Assembly: GCF_040689395.1 (NCBI RefSeq)
Contig: NZ_JBFAZX010000005.1
Coordinates: 310,001-374,000, forward strand
Length of the DNA: 64,000 bases
Direction of reading: 5' to 3'
Source: Dactylosporangium sp040689395
GTDB taxonomy: Bacteria; Actinomycetota; Actinomycetes; Mycobacteriales; Micromonosporaceae
Shown: positions 25,815 through 32,677 of the stretch, piece by piece
Layout of the letters: each line of letters begins with the position of its first letter
Numbering within the stretch: position 1 is the stretch's first letter
Translations under genes and position numbers: made by a program
The notes under the pieces: generated by a model
What the model saw: the letters and a program-made list of their open reading frames with translations, nothing else
Told to the model about the DNA's origin: nothing
The model's database searches: none

Positions 25815-27749
25815 TTACTCGGAGGGCTCGTCCTCCTCGGCCGGGGTCCGGGCCGCCGGCACGACGTCGGTCAGCGGCGACTCGGGCGCCTCCGGCCCGC
25901 CACGGCGGCGAATACCCTGGGGCGGCACAAACGGCGACCCACCACCGCCGCGCGGCCGCAGCCCGCCGGGCCCCATGGAGTCGCGCGGCAGCGAGTCGAG
26001 CGACAGCGCGGCCGCCCGATTCGACCGCGGCCGCATCAGCCCCAGGCCCATGTCCCCGGCGCCGGCCACTCCTTCGTTCATGTCCTGCTCGACCACGCTT
26101 TCGTCATCCAGTGCCTCGCCCTGGGCGGGCTCGTCGTCCACGACCCACGGCTCGCCCGCGTCGAGATCGCCCGACACCGCGAGATCCTCTTCGCCGCCCG
26201 TGTCGTCCGCGACCTCGTCGTCCGCGACCTCGTCGTCCGCGACCTGTTCGACCCCGGCGCCCGCACCAAGTGCCTCCCCGAGCACGACCTCGTCGGTCTC
26301 GTCACGCAGGGTATCGGTCGCCGCCGAGCCCAGAGCCTCGACCCCGATCGATTCATCACCTGGCCCGCTATCCGAAATTTCGGAAACGCCGGAATTATCG
26401 GAATTGTCGGAAGAATAGTCGATCGAATCGAAAGGCGAAGCGAGGGGTGCCAAGAAGGTGGCGGAGGCGGGTGGCGCGAACGCCTCGGCATCCGGCATGT
26501 CCACGGACGGCGGCGCGGAGACCGAGGCCGGAGTGGACGTCGGCGGGCCGGAAGACGTGCCCGGCGGCGCGGAGACCGAGGCCGGGGACGGGGCCAGCGG
26601 ACCGGAAGACGTGCCCGGCGGCTCGGAGACCGAGGCCGAAGACCGGGCCAAGGGTGGCCCGCCAGGCGGCGCGGACGCCGGGGCCGAGGACGGGGTCGGA
26701 GATGCGGTGGGCGACGCGAACGAGGCCGGCGCGCGGGGTATGGCCAGGGGCGGGGCCGAGACCGGTGGCGCGGACACCGGGGCCGCGAACGGCGGGGCCG
26801 AGATCACCGGGTCGGGCGAAGCGGCGACCAGGGCCGCGGACGTGATGAGCGGCTCAAGGCCGGCGACGAGGACATCGGCGACTTCCGCCGCGTATTGCCC
26901 TTCGGGGTCGTAGTCCGGGTCGAAGACCGTCACCTGGGCGCCGACGCAGCGCGGGTCGCAGACGAGCGCGCTGAGCAGGATCTCCAACTCGCGGTAGGCG
27001 ATGCCACCCACGTCCGGGGCGTCGACGGCCGGCATCACCGCCGGGTCGAGCACGTCGACGTCGATGTGCACCCAGAAGCCCGCGCAGTCGCGGAGCTGGT
27101 CGCGTGCCCACTGGGCCGAACGGGCGGCGCCGTCCGAGCGCAGCTCCGGCACGGCCCGGGCGACGATGCCGGCCGCCTGCAGGTCCAGGCGGTACTCGTC
27201 GTGCGTGCGGATGCCGAGCAGCGCCACGTCGACGTCGCGGAAATACGGGCGGCGCTGCTCGATCGAGGACAGGTTGGCCTGGCCGCGGCCGGTCGCGAGG
27301 GCCAGGGCCTCGCCCGCGGCGGCACCCACGTAGGAGGCGTTGCCCTCGTGGCGGAAATCGGAGTGGCCGTCGATGTACACCAGGCCGATGCGCCCGCCCA
27401 GCTCGGGCTGGTAGCGACGCATGGCCAGGCCGGCCCCGAGCAGGATCGAGCAGTCGCCGCCGAGGACCAGCGGGAAGTCACCCGCGGAGAGGATCGAGCC
27501 GATGCGGTCGGCGAGGCGGCGGACGAAGACGGCGATCTCGGCCGCCTGGGCCACGCCGTCGCCGGGCTGCCACCCCGCCGGGTCATACCGCGGCGGGGTG
27601 ACGCAGCCCGCGTCGCGCGCGCCGAGGCGGGCGAGCAGGTTGTGGTCGCGCAGCGCGCCGGGCGCCTTGGCACAGCCGGGCACCGAGGTGGCGGTCGGTG
27701 GCCGCAACCCCAGGTTGCTCGGTGCGTCGACGACGGCGATCCGGCGCAA
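25815..27749 (-). CDS. Arginase/agmatinase-fold protein with long disordered VSAPP/acidic tail
   Basis: In this 644-aa protein, residues about 1-305 form a ureohydrolase domain: GGDCS (97-101), YIDGHSDF (125-132) and HIDVDVLDP (228-236). Five of six usual metal ligands are present (Asp127, His129, Asp131, Asp230, Asp232). The first, normally His in GGDHS, is Cys100. Residues 306-644 are low complexity: repeated VSAPP and SEPPGTSSGP units, an acidic stretch with tandem EVADD, then a Gly/Arg-rich end. The family hydrolyses arginine, agmatine, formiminoglutamate or other guanidino compounds; the substrate here is unknown. It is the last gene of the 35.7-25.8 kb minus-strand run, 12 bp after the YbbN gene. 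Confidence 0.8.
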   Translation of the reverse strand: MRRIAVVDAPSNLGLRPPTATSVPGCAKAPGALRDHNLLARLGARDAGCVTPPRYDPAGWQPGDGVAQAAEIAVFVRRLADRIGSILSAGDFPLVLGGDCSILLGAGLAMRRYQPELGGRIGLVYIDGHSDFRHEGNASYVGAAAGEALALATGRGQANLSSIEQRRPYFRDVDVALLGIRTHDEYRLDLQAAGIVARAVPELRSDGAARSAQWARDQLRDCAGFWVHIDVDVLDPAVMPAVDAPDVGGIAYRELEILLSALVCDPRCVGAQVTVFDPDYDPEGQYAAEVADVLVAGLEPLITSAALVAASPDPVISAPPFAAPVSAPPVSAPPLAIPRAPASFASPTASPTPSSAPASAPPGGPPLARSSASVSEPPGTSSGPLAPSPASVSAPPGTSSGPPTSTPASVSAPPSVDMPDAEAFAPPASATFLAPLASPFDSIDYSSDNSDNSGVSEISDSGPGDESIGVEALGSAATDTLRDETDEVVLGEALGAGAGVEQVADDEVADDEVADDTGGEEDLAVSGDLDAGEPWVVDDEPAQGEALDDESVVEQDMNEGVAGAGDMGLGLMRPRSNRAAALSLDSLPRDSMGPGGLRPRGGGGSPFVPPQGIRRRGGPEAPESPLTDVVPAARTPAEEDEPSE

Positions 27750-27761
27750 GGCGGGCCGCCG

Positions 27762-28667
27762 TCAGAAGAGCGCGCTCGCCAGTGCCCGGCGGGCCTTGGC
27801 GACCGCTGGGTCGTCGGGGCCGGCGACGGTGAACAGCGAGACCAGGTGCTTGCGCACGGTCTCCCGGTCGTCGCCCGCCGTGCGGCGGATGAGGTCGACC
27901 AGGCGCGTGTACGCCTTGTCGGCCTCGCCGGTGAGGACCTCGACGTCGGCGGCGAGCAGCTGCGCCGGGAGGTCGCCGGGCGCGGCCTGCGCGGCGGCGA
28001 GCGCGCCGGCGATGTCCACGCCCTCGGTGCGCCGCAGCAGCCCGACCTGCGCCAGCCCGGACTCGGCCACGGCGTCGGCCGGGGTCTCGCTGAGGATCTT
28101 GCGGTAGGCGGCCTCGGCGGCGTCGAGATCACCGTCGGCCATGGCGTCGTCCGCGGCGAGCAGGCGCGGGTCCTCGGGCTGCTCGACCTCCACCCCGGCG
28201 GCCTTGAGGACGGCGTCGATCCACTGGCGCAGGTGCTGCTCGGGCAGCACCTGGTTGAACGCGTCGACCGGCTGCCCGCCCACGATCGCGACGACGAACG
28301 GGATGTTCTGGATGCGGAACATCTGCGCGAGACGCGGGTTGGCCTCAATGTCGATCCGGGCGAGCACCCACGCACCGTCGCCCTCGGCGGCCAGCTTCGC
28401 CAGCAGCGGGGAGAACTGCTGGTGCGGCGCGCTCATCTCGACGTAGAAGTCGATGACGACCGGCACCGTCAGCGAACGCTGGATGACGTCGTTCTGGAAC
28501 GTCGCCTCGGTGACGTCGACCACGTTGGCGCCGGCTGGTGCCCCCGAGGCCGGTTGCGAGTCCGGTTGGGCGGCCCGCTGCGCTGCGGCCGCATTGCTGC
28601 GGGCCAGGGCGCCGAGGTCCACCGCCCCGCGGCTGAAGATCGACTGAGACTGGCGTGGGTCGCTCAT
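27762..28667 (-). CDS. YbbN-like thioredoxin-fold/TPR co-chaperone
   Basis: The protein is 301 aa from ATG 28667 (MSDPRQSQSIFSRGAVDLG). After a disordered Ala/Gln-rich N-terminus, a thioredoxin-fold domain spans about 55-165. The CxxC active site is replaced by SAPH (in YVEMSAPHQQF), so it cannot do dithiol exchange. The C-terminal 130 residues are helical TPR-like repeats (LAADDAMADGDLDAAEAAYR and similar). This matches the YbbN/CnoX group of holdase co-chaperones. It lies 4 bp after the ABC ATPase stop, so co-translation is likely. Confidence 0.88.
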   Translation of the reverse strand: MSDPRQSQSIFSRGAVDLGALARSNAAAAQRAAQPDSQPASGAPAGANVVDVTEATFQNDVIQRSLTVPVVIDFYVEMSAPHQQFSPLLAKLAAEGDGAWVLARIDIEANPRLAQMFRIQNIPFVVAIVGGQPVDAFNQVLPEQHLRQWIDAVLKAAGVEVEQPEDPRLLAADDAMADGDLDAAEAAYRKILSETPADAVAESGLAQVGLLRRTEGVDIAGALAAAQAAPGDLPAQLLAADVEVLTGEADKAYTRLVDLIRRTAGDDRETVRKHLVSLFTVAGPDDPAVAKARRALASALF

Positions 28668-28671
28668 GGCC

Positions 28672-29544
28672 CTAGTTTTGCACGTGACCCAGGTGGTCCG
28701 CCGCGAGTGACCGGTCGGATCCACCCACCACCAGCGTGACGGCACCGTCAATGTGCTCGACGGTGAACAGCGTGCCAGGCGGGAAATCGCCGAGGACCTC
28801 CGGCGGCAGCTGCACCGTGCCGTCGCCCGCCACCACCGCGAAGTCCTGGCCGTCGCGCCCCTCGGCGCCGACCCGTCCATCGCGGATGGTCACTGCGCGG
28901 CCGAGGCGGGTGCCGACCTCGCTGTCGTGCGTGACCACGACGATCGTCGTGTTGCGCTCGCGGTTGACGGTCTCGAGCGCCTCGAGCACCTCGTCGCGGC
29001 CGTGGGTGTCGAGCTGGCTCGTGGGCTCGTCGACCAGCAGCAGCCCGGGGCCGGCGGCGATGCCGACGGCGAGCGCGGCGCGCTGCCGGGCGCCGGGGGC
29101 GAGCTCGTCGATGCGGGCACGGCCGAGCCCTGGCAGGCCGACCAGGTCGAGGATGCGGTCGGGGTCGTCGAGCTTGATGCCCTCGGTGCGCGCGGCCCGC
29201 CGCTGGGCGAGCCAGATGTTGCGGTGCAGCGACGCGTAGGGCAGCAGGTTGCGCGCCGCCCCCTGCAGCACCACGCCGATCTCGGTGCCGCGCAGCCGGG
29301 CGATCTCACCGTCGGAGAGCTTGCCCATGTCGTACGTGCCGATGTTGACCCGGCCGGCCGAGGGGCGCATGAGCCCGGCGAGCAGCGCGATCAGCGTCGA
29401 CTTGCCCGAACCCGACGGCCCTACGAGCGCGAGCGTCTCCCCCGGGCCGATCGAGAGGTCCACACCGGCCAGCGCGACCACGTCGCCGGCCTCGGCCCGG
29501 TAGATGTGCACGACCCGCCGGCAGGCGACCGCCAATCCGTTCAT
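28672..29544 (-). CDS. ABC transporter ATP-binding protein of FtsX-type system, atypical signature
   Basis: The 290-aa protein starts at ATG 29544, with GGAGACGCG just upstream. Walker A is GPSGSGKST, the Q-loop is VVLQGAARNLLPY, Walker B is GLLLVDEPTSQLD and the H-loop is VVTHD. The LSGGQ signature is changed to LAPGARQR. This is the LolD/MacB class that energises FtsX-like permeases. An extra 60-residue C-terminal domain (after about 225) is beta-rich. It follows two giant permease genes and a 30-codon ORF whose stop overlaps its start (ATGA). Confidence 0.9.
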   Translation of the reverse strand: MNGLAVACRRVVHIYRAEAGDVVALAGVDLSIGPGETLALVGPSGSGKSTLIALLAGLMRPSAGRVNIGTYDMGKLSDGEIARLRGTEIGVVLQGAARNLLPYASLHRNIWLAQRRAARTEGIKLDDPDRILDLVGLPGLGRARIDELAPGARQRAALAVGIAAGPGLLLVDEPTSQLDTHGRDEVLEALETVNRERNTTIVVVTHDSEVGTRLGRAVTIRDGRVGAEGRDGQDFAVVAGDGTVQLPPEVLGDFPPGTLFTVEHIDGAVTLVVGGSDRSLAADHLGHVQN

Positions 29545-29633
29545 CGCGTCTCCGTCCCCTTCCCGATCATCGAACCGGCCGTCGCAGAGCCCGTTGCCAA
29601 CATGCGCGCGTCGTTGGTGTGCACCGGCGTCAT
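29541..29633 (-). CDS. Putative 30-aa small protein bridging permease and ATPase genes
   Basis: ATG at 29633 overlaps the permease stop (ATGA), and its TGA at 29541-29543 overlaps the ATPase start (ATGA). The 30-residue product begins MTPVHTNDARMLATGSATAG and ends with IGKGTETR; it is polar with no membrane segment. Two exact 4-bp overlaps are unlikely by chance. It could be a real microprotein, or a coupling leader that carries ribosomes across the gap. No homology is recognised. Confidence 0.5.
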   Translation of the reverse strand: MTPVHTNDARMLATGSATAGSMIGKGTETR

Positions 29634-32600
29634 CGCCTCCCCCGCGCCGTCGCGGCGCGCAGCCGGGCGCCGGCGACCACAGCCACCGCGGCCAGCAGCA
29701 GCGCGGCCGCGCCCCAGGCGATCGCGACCGGCCCGGGCGAGGGCCAGATCGACGCCTGGAAGCCCTGCGCGTCGGCGGAGAACACCGGCAGATACTCCCG
29801 CACCAGCAGCCAGCTGGCCAGGGCGGCGAACGGGGCGATGAGCGCCGCGGTGCCGACCAGGACCAGGTAGCCGTTCGCGCCGGCGTCGCGGCGGGCCACC
29901 CCCTGAGTCCGCAGCGACCGCAGCTCGCCGGCCCGTCGCGTCCGCTCCAGGCTCGCCACCAGCCACAGCGCGCCGGCCGCGAGCACCGCCGCGAGGGCGG
30001 CGGCGAACTCGTGGAAGCGCAGCGCGACAGCCGGCCCCTGCTCGTCCAGCGCGGCGCGCAACGGGCCGAACGCGCGGTCACCGGTGACCCGCAGGCCCTG
30101 GGCCTGCAGCCGGTCGATCACGTCGGCCGGGGCCCGCGGGCCGAGGAAGATCTGTGGGTACAGCGCTTCGCCGCCGTCAGGGGCGAGCCGCTCGGCGTAG
30201 TCGAGGTCGACCAGCCCGCCTTTGTAGCCCAGCTTCGGTACCGTCTCCACCTCACCGGCGATGGTGATCGACTGGTGACGCTTGTCCAGGCCGGTCATGT
30301 GGTCGCCGACGCCGGCCGTGCGGGCCATGATCACCGGCAGTGGCGAGGGGGCGTCGGTCGGCAGCAGCTGTACCGCGGTGTCGGCCCCTTTGTAGTTGGT
30401 GAGCTCGGCCCGCAGCCCGTCCTTGGCCGCGGTGAGCGTCGGCACGAGCAGCTTCGACCCGGGCGACTCCGGGGTGCGCCAGCCGTCGGTGTCGGCGAAG
30501 CCCGCCTCATCGACGATCGTCTTGCCCGACTGGGTGAGGCTGTGCACCGTCATGGTCACGTCGAAGCCGCGCTTCTCGGGCTGCTCCAGCTCCAGCCCGG
30601 CGAGCCGGCACGTCCGCACGCACATGGGCAGGTTGCGGGTGTAGGTTTGCCGGCCGGTCCGCACCGCGCCGAGGTCGACCCGCCCGACGCCGGAGCCGTC
30701 GCGGGGCACCACGACGGCGATCCAGCGCACCCGGAACCCGTCGACGAGCGAGTCGATGGTGGCGTCCAGCGACAGGTCCTTGTTCGTCACCTCGATGGTG
30801 GGCCGCCCGACCGTCGGCCTGAGCAGGTCGCGCGCGGTCTGCGCGGACAGCGACCGGTCCGCCCACAGCGCGACGTTGGGCAGCGCCGCGCTGTCGATCG
30901 CCAGCATCGGCGGCACCGCGGTGTCGTCGGAGACCGGCAGCGCCGCGGTGGCCATCGCGAACTGCCCCTGCGGATCGACCTGGTGGACCTTGCTCAGCAG
31001 CGCGGCCCGGCTCAGCGGCTCGACGGACAGCACCCGGGGCGCGCCGAGCTCGACCCGGATGCGCCGGTCGCGGGCGTCGGCGGAGGCACTGGCCGCGGTG
31101 GCGGCGAAGACCACGAGCCCGAGCGCGACCACGAACAGGGCGAGGACGCGCTGGGTGCCGGGGCGGCGGGTCAGCGCGTAAGCGGCCAGCGTCGGACCGA
31201 TCCGGCCGCGGCGCAGGGCCCGTCGGCCGACCCGCTCGGCGATGGGCAGCACGGCGCGGGCGGCGAGCAGGGCCACCGCGATCACGATCGCCGACGGGGC
31301 GAACAGCGCGAAGCCGATCAGCCCGTCGCCGCCGCGGCGCAACTGCACCACGGAGACGGCGGCGAGCACCACGACGACGACCTCGAAGACCGGCGCGCCC
31401 CAGCGCGACGCCCGGCTGGGCACGTTGCGCAGCAGGTCGACGGTTCGCTTGACCAGCTCGGCCCGCTGGGCCAGCACCGCAGCACCCAGCGCGCCGACCA
31501 GTGCGGCCAGCGACCACCGGGTGAGCCCGGCCGACAGCGGCACGCCGGCCGAGCTGCCCAGCAGCATCCAGGCGGCCAGCCGGACCAGGTAATGGCCGAG
31601 CACGAAGCCGGCCGCGGCGCCGGCCAGGATGGCCACGACGCTCTCCCCGGCGGCGAGCCACCAGCGCCGCGGGGTGCTCACACCGCGCAGCGACAGCAGG
31701 CCCAGCTCCAGCCGCCGCTCCTGGGTGGCCGCGGCGACGGCGATGAACAGCACGAACCAGCACAGGAGCACCAGCGGTACCGCGGCAACCGGAACCACCT
31801 CGGCGACGAGCGCCCGGTCGGCGTTGATCCGCTTGGTCAGGGCGGGCAGGTCGGTCTGCACGACCGTGTGGCCGGTCAGCCCCGCCAGCTGCTCCCTGCC
31901 GCTCTTCACGGCGGCGTTAACGCTGTTGAACGAGTCGCGGTCGACCGAAGACCAGTCGACGGCGAGGTCGAAGGCCTGCCGCTCGTTGCCGTGCCGCATC
32001 GCCTCCATGCTCAGCCGGGAGGCGAAGACGGGCTCGGTGGTCATCCGCGCGGTGGGGTAGGGGTTGAAGTAGTCGGCGTCGGACCAGTACAGGTCGGCCG
32101 GGTTGATCGGGTCGTAGGCACCGATCAGGGTGAACGTGACCCGCGGGCCAGCCTGGTCGTATTCGCCGGTGGTCGGGTTCCACGTGGTGTAGCTGACCGA
32201 GACGGGGTCGCCGATGTGCAGCTTGAGCAGCTCGACCTGCGCGGTGCTCAGCACGACCTCGGACTCGCTGACGAAGCAGCGCCCGGCGCTGAAGCGCAGG
32301 TGCGCGCAGGCGTCGTCGCGGTAGACGAAGCGCGGGGCGATCGGCTGCGTCTGCTTCAGGTCGGCCGGGAAGATCATGATGTCGTACTCGGTGCTGTACA
32401 CGCTCGTGAACGGCCCGCCGTTGAACACCTGTGGGACCAGGTTCTCGAATTCATGGTCGGTCGGCGTCGGCGTGATGCGCCGGACCTGGACGACCCGCTC
32501 GGTGACCGGCGCGGCGGCCACCCCGCTGCGCACTACGGCGGCGTCGGCGATGGCGGAGTACACCGGCGCGCTGACCGCGGCCGCCATGGCGAACATGGCC

Positions 32601-32677
32601 AGCAGGAACGCGGTGAGCGCCTGCCCGGAGCGGGCCCGCGCCATCGACAGGACCAGCCCGATCACGGCACTCTCCAT
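29630..32677 (-). CDS. FtsX-like ABC transporter permease (second)
   Basis: The protein is 1015 aa from ATG 32677. The minus-strand frame runs open far upstream, but that part is a shadow of the other permease gene. An N-terminal helix (about 15-37) is followed by a large extracytoplasmic domain, then the first FtsX helix set at about 330-490, an Arg-rich cytoplasmic linker, a second helix set around 510-580, a second large extracytoplasmic domain, and final helices around 895-1005. This double FtsX layout fits the MacB/LolC superfamily of mechanotransmission transporters. Its start overlaps the upstream permease stop by 16 bp. Confidence 0.9.
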   Translation of the reverse strand: MESAVIGLVLSMARARSGQALTAFLLAMFAMAAAVSAPVYSAIADAAVVRSGVAAAPVTERVVQVRRITPTPTDHEFENLVPQVFNGGPFTSVYSTEYDIMIFPADLKQTQPIAPRFVYRDDACAHLRFSAGRCFVSESEVVLSTAQVELLKLHIGDPVSVSYTTWNPTTGEYDQAGPRVTFTLIGAYDPINPADLYWSDADYFNPYPTARMTTEPVFASRLSMEAMRHGNERQAFDLAVDWSSVDRDSFNSVNAAVKSGREQLAGLTGHTVVQTDLPALTKRINADRALVAEVVPVAAVPLVLLCWFVLFIAVAAATQERRLELGLLSLRGVSTPRRWWLAAGESVVAILAGAAAGFVLGHYLVRLAAWMLLGSSAGVPLSAGLTRWSLAALVGALGAAVLAQRAELVKRTVDLLRNVPSRASRWGAPVFEVVVVVLAAVSVVQLRRGGDGLIGFALFAPSAIVIAVALLAARAVLPIAERVGRRALRRGRIGPTLAAYALTRRPGTQRVLALFVVALGLVVFAATAASASADARDRRIRVELGAPRVLSVEPLSRAALLSKVHQVDPQGQFAMATAALPVSDDTAVPPMLAIDSAALPNVALWADRSLSAQTARDLLRPTVGRPTIEVTNKDLSLDATIDSLVDGFRVRWIAVVVPRDGSGVGRVDLGAVRTGRQTYTRNLPMCVRTCRLAGLELEQPEKRGFDVTMTVHSLTQSGKTIVDEAGFADTDGWRTPESPGSKLLVPTLTAAKDGLRAELTNYKGADTAVQLLPTDAPSPLPVIMARTAGVGDHMTGLDKRHQSITIAGEVETVPKLGYKGGLVDLDYAERLAPDGGEALYPQIFLGPRAPADVIDRLQAQGLRVTGDRAFGPLRAALDEQGPAVALRFHEFAAALAAVLAAGALWLVASLERTRRAGELRSLRTQGVARRDAGANGYLVLVGTAALIAPFAALASWLLVREYLPVFSADAQGFQASIWPSPGPVAIAWGAAALLLAAVAVVAGARLRAATARGRR

